DNA of 64,000 nt, from NCBI RefSeq assembly GCF_022539665.2, contig NC_081340.1:2728001-2792000 (forward strand), in the 5' to 3' direction. Origin of the DNA: Daphnia carinata (lineage: Eukaryota > Arthropoda > Branchiopoda > Diplostraca > Daphniidae). The position numbers and the translations under genes are program-made. Positions 1-10,287 of this stretch are shown here, piece by piece. The notes under the pieces were generated by a model. The model had not been told where the DNA came from. It did not search any database and saw only the letters and a program-made list of their open reading frames with translations. Position 1 is the first letter of the stretch; each line of letters starts with the position of its first letter.

Positions 1-750
1 AGGTTTCTGGTTGGGATGTGATGACGAAAAGTTATAATAATTTAAAGTACGGAATTGAATTTCCCTCCATCAGTCGCCTGTGTATTCCCGCGTATTACGG
101 TATTAATTATTTAAAAATTGAAGTGCATATCTGGGCTCCCTTCCTTTCCGTAGCCCCGTTTCCCCTTGACTCGTAATAAGCCCGTAGGGGGTCATGCCCC
201 TACTGTACGGTATATATAAAAATAACATATACCGAGGTTTGGAGGGCTCTGGCCGGAAAGGGGACGTGGGGGTCCGCTTAGTCCGATGATGTGTTCACGG
301 AGGGCGACGTGGCTACCCACAAATCCGAACTAAAGGTTAATCGCTCCAGTAAAAATGTTCCAAATCTTCTGCTCTTCTTCCGGCTTCTCTTAGCCAATCA
401 CCGGGTAATCTCCCCGGTGGGTCAACAAGGCAGTGTCTCCCCCTGCCTGGGTTGACGGCAACTTTTGAAAGGGCTATTGTGCCTTTTTAAAGTTGCAAAA
501 ATAATTCTAATGTGCAGAGAATTGTCAATAAAATTTTTTTTACAAAATTTTTTTTACAAAATTTTTTTTTGTCTATTTTGTCTATTTTTGCTGTGTTCAC
601 ACATTACGTTTATCAACTTTTTTTTTATTTAGCTTGCTCAATCCACCTTTATTGTTTTTGCCACCTTTGATGGTAAGCATTGAGCCACGTTTAATTGTAA
701 GTAATTTTTCTATTGGTTTATCGTTTATCTGTAAGCATTCATTTATTATC
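1..750 (+). repeat. Left arm of palindromic element
   Basis: This long inverted-repeat arm pairs with 1256-1982. It has a GC-rich middle (about 180-480) and an A/T-rich inner part with repeated runs of ACAAAATTTTTT-type sequence (about 525-575). Open frames within it are mirrored in the other arm and are not credible genes. Confidence 0.85.
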
Positions 751-812
751 CAAGGATCGAACCTTGAATGTTGGGTCTTCCGCGCCGATGCTCTACCAAT
801 GAGCCATGAATC
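737..812 (-). other. tRNA-like segment A (degenerate)
   Basis: On the minus strand an A-box-like TGGCTCATTGGTAGAGC is followed about 30 bases later by a B-box-like GGTTCGATCC. The D stem (GCTC/GAGC) pairs. The anticodon stem does not fold well, so this is a tRNA-derived relic or a Pol III promoter-like segment, not a functional tRNA. It lies at the inner edge of the left arm. Confidence 0.55.
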
Positions 813-935
813 ATTTGATGTCAAGTTGGCTTTTTTCTAGTAACTTTCGGACTTGCATTTACATTTAGAATAAAACTGAAATGCAATACTGCAATATTCT
901 TTTCTACAATTATTCTGCTTCATTTTTATACATCT

Positions 936-1010
936 ACTGAGGTTTGAACCCTAACTAACACATATCGCAGCTAAAGGCTCTACCACAGAGCTATGGACCT
1001 TATGAAAGCA
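936..1010 (-). other. tRNA-like segment B (degenerate)
   Basis: On the minus strand an A-box-like TAGCTCTGTGGTAGAGCC is followed by a B-box-like GGTTCAAACC. The D stem GCTC/GAGC is intact. The anticodon stem is poor, and the loop position would give GCG. Judged a tRNA-derived relic in the non-palindromic centre of the element. Confidence 0.5.
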
Positions 1011-1094
1011 ATAGACAGATAAACATATAGTTGTGAAAGACTGCATAAACATCCTAGACGATAACATATGATATGCGATAATAAAAAATTTAGA

Positions 1095-1170
1095 TATGTC
1101 TCGTGGCTCAATGTTAGAGCATCGGCATTGCACGCTGAATGTCTGGGGATCGATTCCACTACGAGTAAAA
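1095..1170 (+). other. tRNA-Ala-like segment C (anticodon TGC, degenerate)
   Basis: The plus strand shows a D arm GCTC-AATGTTA-GAGC. The anticodon stem TCGGC/GCTGA closes a 7-base loop ATTGCAC, giving anticodon TGC (Ala). A B-box-like GGATCGATTCC follows. The T stem has mismatches, and the acceptor end pairs only as CTCG/CGAG with an offset, so it is probably not a working tRNA. It is the best preserved of the three tRNA-like segments and lies on the opposite strand to the other two. Confidence 0.55.
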
Positions 1171-1255
1171 TAAAATACAAATGTAAAATTACTTCAGAGA
1201 ATCTCGAGGTATTACACGTTATTCCTTGAATCTAAGTTGAAGAATTCAAAGAGTG

Positions 1256-1982
1256 TAATAAATAATAATTGAATGCTTACAGATAAATGATAAACCTATG
1301 GGAATAATGCATACCTCGCGGTGGCAATAACAATAAAGGTGGATTGAGCAAGCTAAATAAAAAAAAAAGTTGGTAAACGTAATGTGTGAACACAGCGAAA
1401 ATAGACAATGAAACAAGCAAATTTTGTAAAAAAAATTTTGTAAAAAAAATTTTATTGACAATTCTCTGCACATTAGAATTATTTTTGCAACTTTAAAAAG
1501 GCACAATAGCCCTTTCAAAAGTTGCCGTCAACCCAGGCAGGGGGAGACACTGCCTTGTTGACCCACCGGGGAGATTACCCGGTGATTGGCTAAGAGAAGC
1601 CGGAAGAAGAGCCGAAGATTTGGAACATTTTTACTGGAGCGATTAACCTTTAGTTCGGATTTGTGGGTAGCCACGTCGCCCTCCGTGAACACATCATCGG
1701 ACTAAGCGGACCCCCACGTCCCCTTTCCGGCCAGAGCCCTCCAAACCTCGGTATATGTTATTTTTATATATACCGTACAGTAGGGGCATGACCCCCTACG
1801 GGCTTATTACGAGTCAAGGGGAAACGGGGCTACGGAAAGGAAGGGAGCCCAGATATGCACTTCAATTTTTAAATAATTAATACCGTAATACGCGGGAATA
1901 CACAGGCGACTGATGGAGGGAAATTCAATTCCGTACTTTAAATTATTATAACTTTTCGTCATCACATCCCAAACAGAAACCT
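1256..1982 (-). repeat. Right arm of palindromic element
   Basis: Reverse complement of the left arm. The last matching base is about 1982 (left end begins AGGTTTCTGG, right end finishes CAGAAACCT). The arms are nearly identical at their tips and diverge by indels towards the centre, as expected for two halves ageing together after insertion. Confidence 0.85.
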
Positions 1983-4312
1983 TTGCAGGCTCACTATTCC
2001 TATTAATCTAAATTAAGAAAATAAAACATAGATAAGCATAAAACGTTCTTATTGATATCGCTTACATGGTACATAAATTCATCATCTGCCATATTCCTGT
2101 AGATTCCTGGCAGGAGCTTCTAAAAGGCTATGCAGTTGCAAATGATCACCATAGCCAAAACTTGAATACGAAAGTTTGGGAGAACCTTTCGTGTTGGCCA
2201 CAGAGACCTTCCATGGGCTTTCCGATTGGACGTTCCATGCACCTTAAAAAAAAAAAAAAAAGAAAGGTTACATAGTTGGTTGGTTTGATCACTAAACGTG
2301 AAGGTAAAGAAGGTACATGGTCTCGGCAGTCTTGACGACAATTTCCATTATAACCTCATATCACCTCATTTTATGGAAAAAGAATTTCGTAGGCGACAGT
2401 TCAGAATAGAAAATGGTTGCATTCAAATCTTTTGACAGGTGGAATTAAGGAATGTCGCCTTAGGGAGTGCAAACCGCGATTTTCAAAACTATTAAATGCT
2501 TGTTAGCCATTGAAAGATTGCTGGCTGACGCAGACAATCGTTTGGGACATGATTAATGAGCTGCTTCGGGGATAAAGCTCGTTTTTTTTAGTCCTCTCCA
2601 GGATGACATGAATTCCAGCATGTTCTACACATGTATCAGCACTTAGCGATACACCAATTAAAACAATTAAAACAATTTAAAAATTTAAAATAGTACCACC
2701 TTTTAATGTTTTTGACTCCATGATTCATCTTCGTTGCAATTGTGAAGGCAAGACAACTGACCTATGGTGATTTAATCATCACACTTGCCATAACTGTTTT
2801 CGCAATGTATCAGCTATTCTGCCAACAGTAGTTTACTAATACAACATTGACGATTAAAATTAGAAAACTAAACAAACTTAGCAGAAAAGCATTACCAGGG
2901 AGTAACATGTTGCATGTTGACGAAGAATCCTAGGTGTATCATGTACATGGCAGAATATCCACATTGCCTGGATGTCGCAATCCTTTGCGTAATCACACAA
3001 ATAATAAGTAAAACATATTGAATTGAAACCAAATTTAACTCTAGTTTTACCAAACAGCCGCTAGCACCTCTGAATTCCAAAACTACTCCTACAAATTTAT
3101 ATCGAGCTTTTCCAGCATATCTCACCTTTGGCATTTGTTTATATCATTCCTTCAAAAAATTTTAATAAATGTAAATAAAGTAAATGATTTATATTTATGT
3201 GACGTCGTAGTACAATTTGACTGTCAAGCATTCCATACAACATAGGCATTTTGGAAGAATCAGTGGCAGCAATCAAGTGCTACAATTTGAATATGGGCTT
3301 GATGTTACAGTCGCTGAGGGCTCTCAATCCCTAAACGAACCTTGCTCACTGATGTGTCAATCTATAAAAGGATTTATCGTAACTTATGAGACATACAGGA
3401 TCTGACCACTAGATGGCGATAGCATTCAAACAAACAAAAAAGGCTGATATTTTTCTCTTTCACTGCTACCGCCATCTACCGGTTACTTTATAGTTAATTC
3501 TCTTCATACACTCACTCAATATTTCTGCTACATAGCGCTAGCGCTGTAGCGTACTGGCGCTTGGGCTAATTTCTTCGGGCTTAAAAATTTTTTCGGCCAA
3601 AATTGATACTCATCGGAATTGGTTGGACATCACAGGATATACTCAAAATTGAATGCTGATTCCGGGAAAATTGCCAATTTTTTCATTACGTTCATCGTTT
3701 TTGAAATACACCGAATATTTGACGCAATGCTAGTGCGCCAGTACGCTAGGGCGATGCAGGAGAAAGTCGGGCTTAAAATTTTTTCCTGCAAAACTTGACA
3801 CTCGTCGGAATTGGTTGAATATCACAAAATATACTCAACATTAAATGCTGATTCCGGGAAAATTGTTATTTTTTTCCTTACGTCAATCGGTTTTGAAATA
3901 CACGGAATATTTTCGATGCTGGCGCGCCAGTACGCTACAGCGCTGTCTTTCCTTGAATCAGCGTTTAGTTTTGAATATATTCTGTGATATTCAACCTACT
4001 TCAATCTTATGCAGATTTTTGCGGCAAAATTCCCACAGTAATTCCCTTCGTTTTTTCCAACTTATTGGTTTTTTTCTTCGAAAAACATCAAACAATGGAT
4101 TAATTATATTGATGATGACGATCGATGTCCGATATATTCCAATTCAATACAAAGATATTACACATTGTTCCCCTTGTTGGCCAAAACAAGGGATTTATTT
4201 AAAAATCCAGCTAATGTTTGCATTAAGGTATTAGGCGTTTCGAACTGTTATGCTAGTTCACCATTCAAGAATTTCAATCACCAGGAGACCTAATTGATTT
4301 AATAGCAGCCAT
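1983..4312. other. Intergenic; repeat relics, no gene recognised
   Basis: No open frame here has recognisable similarity. It contains a pair of CTCF-like motifs in opposite orientation (3406-3420 and about 3462-3485). From 3530 to 4110 it holds copies of the repeat family that builds the 37-39 kb palindrome. A TTTATT at 4194-4199 is a plausible poly(A) signal (AATAAA on the minus strand) for ECH1. Confidence 0.6.
3530..4110. repeat. Dispersed copies of the 'CCAGTACG' repeat family
   Basis: Two to three diverged units each carry GCGCCAGTACGCTA-type GC-rich heads (around 3540, 3735, 3925). Each is followed by a 'TGATATTCAACC/GGTTGGACATCACA' block and the phrase 'GAATGCTGATTCCGGGAAAATT'. The same phrases recur in 37370-39110, so the two regions share one family. 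Unit orientation alternates within this short stretch. Confidence 0.8.
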
Positions 4313-5537
4313 TTAAAGCTTTGAAAATACTGGAGGAGGACCTTTACGATCCGTAGAAGCCATGGCGGCAACACGTAAATCTTCTGATTGCAGCATAGCA
4401 GCATTCCATACAACCATATAATTTAGTCCTTCTTCGACTGAATGATCCCGTGCATAATTTAGGTTATGTTTGCTTCCTTGAACAGCTACCGGTGATTTAT
4501 CTGCAATAGTACTGGCTGTCTCCAATGCTGCTTTAAGCATCAGATTTTTATCGGACAGCACTCGGCTCACTAGGCCAGCCTGCGCTGCTTCATCAGCGAA
4601 CATTTTGCGCGCCGTATAAGCTAATTCACGGACCAGGCTATCAGAACCAATCACTTTCGGTAAGCGTTGCAGAGTTCCCACATCAGCCGCAAGCCCTGGA
4701 AATTGCAACAATCATGGATTAACAAAAATTTATACATGATTAGTGAAATAGTAATGCAATACCAATATCTACTTCCTTGATTTGGAAGAAAGCATCTTGG
4801 GTACAAAAACGAATATCAGCAGCAGTGATCAAGTCTACACCTCCACCAATGCAACCTCCATGCACAGCGGCAATTACAGGCTTGTTGCACTGGGCACAAA
4901 ATTTTTATGCAATTTGATTCCATATATTAAAAATCCTCAAAAAAAAATTTAAAAACAAAGAAAAATATATAGATATACCAACCTGCTCAACTGATGTAAA
5001 AGACAACTGATAACTTTTAATGAACTGCTGGAGAGTGCGGAACTTCCTAGCAACATCACCATCACCCAAGACTGTTTCCATTAATGGACCCATGTCAGTT
5101 AAGTCAAGACCTGCTGTGAAGTGTTTACCAGTGGCAGACAAGACTACAGCCCTACAATCACTGTCTTCACTGATCGTTTGAAAGCATTCCACCATTTCCC
5201 TTAGGACAAAAGTATTGTGGAGGAGAACCTGGCTTATAAATCTCACAAAGTTAAAATGCAGAATACCTCCAGAAGGCACTGTTCATTGCATTAAATTGCT
5301 GGGGTCTGTTAAGTTCCACATGATATACATACTCTCTGGGAGTGGACACCAATAATGTCTCAAATTTGTACTTATTGGAAAAGGAAGACGTGGCCATAAT
5401 GACTGCTGTAGTATGTAGTGTTCTCACTGGAGCTTGACCTGTTTAAAAATTGTACCCTACTATACTGGAAATATTTCAAAGGTATAATGTTCCTTGTTCT
5501 CCTTTGCTTTACCTAGTAGTTTTATGACAGATTGCAT
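4313..5537 (-). CDS. ECH1: Delta(3,5)-delta(2,4)-dienoyl-CoA isomerase
   Basis: This is a crotonase-fold enzyme that isomerises 3,5-dienoyl-CoA to 2,4-dienoyl-CoA during beta-oxidation of odd-position double bonds. Five exons splice in frame: 5513-5537, 5267-5438, 4983-5199, 4763-4889 and 4313-4695, giving 307 aa (human ~328). Visible signatures are ELNRPQQFNAMN, the oxyanion-hole region HGGCIGGGVDLI, and KEVDIGLAADVGTLQRLP. The last carries the Glu and Asp that act as catalytic acid/base in the family. The N-terminus (begins MQSVIKLL, Arg/Ser/Thr-rich, no acids for over 25 residues) looks like a mitochondrial presequence. The protein ends in SKL, a canonical peroxisomal PTS1, so dual targeting is likely, as known for mammalian ECH1. 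It lies 154 bp downstream of KPTN on the same strand. Splice sites were inferred by eye. Confidence 0.95.
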
Positions 5538-5691
5538 AATTCCAATGGGTGTTTATTCTATTGGCAGAATGGAATTTCAACTCACAGCCATAAACAAACC
5601 AAAACTGATAAATAAATCAAAACACTGCCATCTACGAGACAAGTTTTGTAATTCCAAATGTAACGACTTAGAAATAAGAATCGAGAACATT

Positions 5692-7215
5692 TTATTTATT
5701 ACTTATCATACTTTTTGGCATGTCCGATAAGGAAACCCGTTGTAGAAAAAGATCAACAATTTCTTGAAGGTCATGCTAAAATTAACAATCGTAAGCTTGT
5801 ATCCAACTGCATTTTACCCGCTTTAGTACCTGAAGAATTTGGACTCCTCTAGTAGTTAAGGCCACGAGCTCACGGACTCCATCGCCCGTAACATCACAGT
5901 AGTCAAGTGCCAATATAGGATGGCTAAAACTTCTTTGCCACGCCAACGACCATTCGAGATTCTCAGGTCGGTAAGCCAATAACTCTTGGCCGTAGGTTCC
6001 TAGAAGAATTGTGGGTTGCTGGTCCATATGAACGTCACAGACTATACTGCAGGTAATTACGTCATGTTTGTCGCTACCGGTTAATATGGTGGCATCATTC
6101 AGATATTTTTCCAAAATATTCCTGTAATATCAAAAGGAAGTAAATAACGACAGTATGCAACAAAGGTAAGAATTGCAACTTAACCGATAGACTGTTGCTG
6201 GTAAAAGAGAGCTGATTACCAGGAGATTAACAGTGTAGGAATCATCCAAGAATCTGGATGATGTAATAGGCGTGCCGTGGTTGACATTGAACATAGATAT
6301 TATTGAATTAGATTTAGTGTCGATAACGTATAAATAAAAATTGCCACATTCACAGCCTATAGCAGTCAACCGGAGCGACTTTTCTCGAAGAACATGAAAT
6401 TCGATCCAAAGTACAACACTAGGAAATTCAATTGTAAACTCTGGGAAATCGTCAATAGCTATTTTTTCTTGGACAGCGTGAGTAACACAATCTTCCGTAA
6501 ATAGATGAACGCGGTTATCACTGCCACTCAGCACAATCGTAACCTATATAGTTATCAATTCTATAATGTAACAAGAGAACCTAAATTGTCAAGAATAGTA
6601 ATACTTCATTTTGGCAAAGACAATGAGTAACATGGTAAGGTATAAAATTGATCTCAAGGGAACAGGAAGAGGCCAATCCATCAGCATTAAAGTCAGAGCC
6701 ACTTTCTTTTATAGTGAATATATTTAGACATTGTCCTGTTTCAGTTTTCCCAACCTATTTAGAAAAAACAGATTATTAGTCTAAGCAGTCCATTTCGTAA
6801 TCCAGAAATACAGTTCTATACCTTGATATAGGCAACTACTATAACAGTATTGTTTGACACAGGCTTGCAAAATGCTGTAACTGAGACAATTTCTGCATTT
6901 CCTGAAAAAAAAAACAAAGAAAAAAAAACTATTGGTTTGAGAAAAAAAAACACTTGATGGCAATAAAAAAGAATGCCTCATACCTGGAAGATATGTAAAA
7001 CTCAGTTCTCTAGAATAAGGAACTAAAGATTCTTTATAGCCTTGATTGAATTCAAGCAAGAAGACTGGCTTACGCAAGGAGGCTGCTAATAAGCTTATGC
7101 GACCATAAGGGTTGGGATTAGGTAGTCGGCACAGCGAATAAATACTGCCTTGAGATGACAGGCTGAAAATATGGCAATCGTGAAATTTATTGGGTGTGAT
7201 GGAATTTTTTGCCAT
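5692..7215 (-). CDS. KPTN: Kaptin, KICSTOR complex subunit
   Basis: Kaptin is a subunit of KICSTOR, which places GATOR1 on lysosomes and restrains mTORC1 when nutrients are low. Six exons join in phase: 6984-7215, 6822-6901, 6605-6754, 6185-6543, 5830-6121 and 5692-5775, giving 398 aa (human 436). Family blocks are visible: FTYLPGNAEIVSVTAF near residue 75, LSGSDNRVHLF mid-protein, ILLGTYGQELLAY, and WQRSFSHPILALDYCDVTGDG with the following VQILQ near the C-terminus. These match the beta-propeller-like kaptin fold. The first in-frame ATG after the upstream stops was taken as start. The stop codon is overlapped by an AATAAA (minus strand, 5695-5700), so the 3' UTR may be very short. ECH1 begins 154 bp downstream. 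Confidence 0.93.
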
Positions 7216-8726
7216 TCCTGTTTAATCGATAAGAAATATGTGGAAGCAGTTTGAACGTGCTAGCAAAAAGGAGCGAAGACTTTGTTGATAAACATTACCA
7301 CGTCTGATGAGCAATCTTTTCCCACTTCAGGACCAGAGTGGAGTGCGGACTGCGGACTAAACAAACTGCTGACATTTAGTTGCGGGTTGGACCAATTTTT
7401 TTTACAGTAGTCCACAATCCGCGTATTATACAGGGGTGCAGCATACCACATATACATTTTATGCGGGAAGACGAGCACTGTGCTTTATACAAAACAAGTA
7501 TTTGTGTTTCGAAGAGATCAGATTAGTTACCAAATCAAATTATTTGCAAAATTATAGTTGAACAAAAAAAAGAGAGTGTTATACTTTCTTAGGCACAATT
7601 AAATAGTGATATCCGGTGTATCACGACACATAATAAGGACATCATATATTTTGAGCTTGTTTTGATTGTGTGACAATTTTAAAAGTACACACGTACGAAG
7701 CGCTTCGCTTTTTACGTCAGAGTCCGTGAAAAATTTGCAAAACACTTTGAGCCTGTCCGCAGCTAAAAGTCCGCAAATTATCCAACCCGCGCCTGAACTT
7801 TATTCTGGCCATTCAATTGGTAATAGAAATTCCTTATTTTTCCAACGGCAATTTACTCGTCGTCCCCGCAATTAATATTTCAAAGTATATACTGTTGTAG
7901 AACCACAGCAATTCGGAAGTACTGTGCATAGCTGCATATTTTGGAAATTAAAATCATAAGCGCATTTATGATGAATCATTATGATCGATAACAAGCAGTT
8001 AGCTAGTTAAATTGTAGCTTAACTACTGCATTTCCTTGTATAATTAAGCAATGAACTTCAATATGTTAGAGATACGACTATTATTCGTGTAATAAAATTT
8101 TTTTATCTGAAAGTTAGCTTTCAAATGTTTAAACAAGAACGCACATGTAAACCAGTTTACATTAAAGTTCAGATGAAGTTGTCAAAACGTCCGTGATAAT
8201 TTGAGCTAGTGCAACTAATACAATTATAATAAAGCTAAATTTATTCAACCATTTCCATCTTTAATGCAGCTAAATATGTTCTTGTCAATATTGTGACTTA
8301 AACATTGTTTTTGCCTTCCAGTTTAAATATCTTAAATTTTAATAATTAATGAATTCAATTCCAGACTTAGGGATTATATGCTGGACTATTACCCATCTCA
8401 TCAGAAACACATTGGAGTTTGTAGGTCTACCTACCTTAACAACCATCATATCTTAACTTTTCACAAGCAACAACTAATTTGTATGGTGTAGTTCCTATCA
8501 AATTTTGTTACCAATAATGCCTGCCAACATTAATTCTATAAATCACAAACCACGATTGTACCGATACACGCGTGCAGAAACTTAAATAAAATTAAACTGC
8601 TCAAAAATGTGCCAAGTATTACCTACACTATGGTGGTGCAATCGACTGCCCCCTCAAAGAATTTCAAAATCAATTTCCAACAAGACAGTGCAAACATGTA
8701 TTTCACACCATACATGACAGAACAGA
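7216..8726. other. Intergenic; one dispersed GC-rich repeat
   Basis: This lies between RPL30 (3' end) and KPTN (5' end). It is mostly AT-rich single-copy-looking DNA without a recognisable gene. Between about 7330 and 7800 it carries TGCGGAC/GTCCGCA-rich phrases that recur at 51060-51240 and are listed as a repeat. Confidence 0.5.
7330..7800. repeat. 'GTCCGCA' dispersed repeat, copy 1
   Basis: The left part (7335-7405) reads GTGCGGACTGCGGACT...GCGGGTTGG. The right part (7748-7795) reads GCCTGTCCGCAGCTAAAAGTCCGCA...CCAACCCGC, which is the inverse arrangement. The right part matches the reverse complement of about 51085-51140 (GCGGACTTTTAGCTGC). The two ends look like inverted termini of an element with an AT-rich interior, but the boundaries are uncertain. 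Confidence 0.5.
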
Positions 8727-9336
8727 TTACTGTCCTTGCCCTCCTTCACTTGCAGGCATAGACCTAATAATGTCAGAATCTCCTGGATCAGTGATGGACA
8801 TTGTGCACACTCGGAAGTACTTTCCACAGGCTGTGCCGAGCTCAATGTTGTTACCAGTGTAGTGATGAACACCAGTTTTAGCCAACATGGCGTAGTATTC
8901 AATTTCAGATTTCCTGTAATAAGAATGAAAGTTAATTAAGACCAAGTCAAATCAGAATGAGATCAACCCCATGTGGTCAAAAGACTCCATAGACAGGCTC
9001 ACTGCCTACTTCTCAGTCTCACCTGAGAGGGGGAGTGTTGTTGGCGATAATCACCAGCTTGGATTTTCCCTGGCGAAGAGTCTTGAGGGTCTGACGGAGT
9101 CCAAGGCAGTACTTGCCAGACTTCATCACCAAAGCAAGGCGAGAGTTGATGCTCTCGATCGCCTTTTTCTGTAATCATTAGGGGAGAAAACATACTACAA
9201 TTAGCAAAAATAGTACAAAAGTAAAATAAATTGGCGGGGCTTGGCACGTGGCCGTGCGGACGCCATCTTTTTCTTCATCGAACACAAGTTAAAACCCAAT
9301 TTCGGCGTTTACCTGTTTCTTTTGAGCGGCCGACAT
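8727..9336 (-). CDS. RPL30: 60S ribosomal protein L30 (eL30)
   Basis: This is a large-subunit ribosomal protein of the eL8/eL30 kink-turn RNA-binding family. Coding exons are 9313-9336 (MSAAQKKQ), 9023-9168 and 8727-8913, giving 118 aa (human 115). Diagnostic blocks are [49 protein letters not shown], and [13 protein letters not shown] with [12 protein letters not shown] at the end. A leading non-coding exon ending at 9423 is inferred from a good donor, with a 64-bp intron to an acceptor at 9359. The presumed start region contains the pyrimidine-rich CCTTCTTC, compatible with a 5' TOP mRNA. It is divergent from YTHDF. A GATGGCG motif resembling YY1 sites lies in the first coding intron. Confidence 0.96.
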
Positions 9337-10287
9337 TCTCGGTCAACAAGAACGAAGCCTGTTATTGAACAAAAAACATGAAATCAAACAATTTAATAAC
9401 TGGCTTTGAAAAAGAAACTCACCTGAATGAGCGTCTGAGAACAACCAAGCCGCTGAGGCGAATGGACGAATGTTCAAGTATGGAGCAGCGAACTGTACTC
9501 GTTCGTTAAGCTTAGCCGAAGAAGGCTGCTACTAAACAGTACCCCTGTATCAATATTGGATGTGTATTCTTTTCTTGAAAATATATCTTTAAAAAAAATT
9601 CTACTTTTAAAATCAAACTTTCTATAGGAAAATATTTGTGTACTTCATAACACAAAATACGTTCTAACTACACAATCGTGAAAAAATTTCCATAAAATAG
9701 GGTTAGGCAACTGTAGCCAACTACCCATTTCCCATTTATTTTTGTAAGCCATGGTAGTATGGCTTATGGGCTTCGTCATGCGTGTATGAGGGTTACTGAA
9801 ACCAATTTTTGCAGCGCTGTATGTGTTAAAACGGGCATTTTCTATACTAAAACAACGACAAAATAGACTACTCGGAGCTGCGCCTGCGCCCTCACATAGA
9901 TCAGAGTCATTAAACTGTGTCCCTGTCCGTTACTATAACAGAGAGATATAGCCGCCATAGTTTTCCCTTACGTTTGCTCGGTTATCGGCTCTAGGTCACG
10001 AACTTCTTCAGGTTGTTCTCGTTTAGGAGTGTTTCAAGTCTCGCTGGTTGAAAAACCGGCCAATGTAATTTTTTGGTGAGACACTCAAGTGCCCCCTCCT
10101 TAATTAACTGAAAATCACGCGTGATTCACGCTCAAGACCTCGGTTTCTGTCGCATTAACGAAACACCCATTTACTGCCGAATTGTTCTTTATCAGCTATC
10201 TGTGTGACGTTGTGTGTTGCGTTCTTTGGTCACTCTTGACAGTTACCAAATTATTTCCTGTTATTCAAAGTGCTATTGGGTTGTGTG
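9337..10287. promoter_or_regulatory. Divergent promoter interval RPL30 / YTHDF
   Basis: About 950 bp separates two start codons facing away from each other. The RPL30 side includes its inferred 5' UTR exon (from about 9423 up to roughly 9530). The YTHDF 5' UTR occupies the right side. The middle (9540-9800) is AT-rich and the right part (9880-10200) is GC-richer. No TATA box was seen convincingly. Confidence 0.5.

Larger units (their letters stand above)
1..1982. mobile_element. Palindromic (foldback/TIR) element with tRNA-like core
   Basis: The first ~750 bases recur as the reverse complement of ~1256-1982. The outer 100 bases (1-100 against 1883-1982) differ by about one base; indels accumulate towards the centre, for example an insertion near 665-720 in the left arm. 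The ~500-bp centre is not palindromic and carries three tRNA-like segments, listed separately. No transposase-like reading frame is present. The left end coincides with the window edge, so the true terminus and any target-site duplication cannot be seen; the right arm stops matching at 1982. It is most simply a non-autonomous foldback or long-TIR DNA element. The superfamily is not recognised. Confidence 0.85.

Noticed and set aside
737-1170. Functional tRNA genes
   Set aside because: A and B boxes are recognisable, but acceptor and T stems do not pair well; they are reported as tRNA-like relics only.
597-1518. Short open frames inside the palindromic element
   Set aside because: Mirrored between arms and AT-rich; not transposase-like.
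2066-3134. Small frames between the first element and the repeat relics
   Set aside because: Short, unrecognised, and without consistent splice partners.
8914-9312. snoRNA in RPL30 introns
   Set aside because: Ribosomal-protein introns often host snoRNAs, but no convincing C/D or H/ACA box pair was found in the two coding introns.
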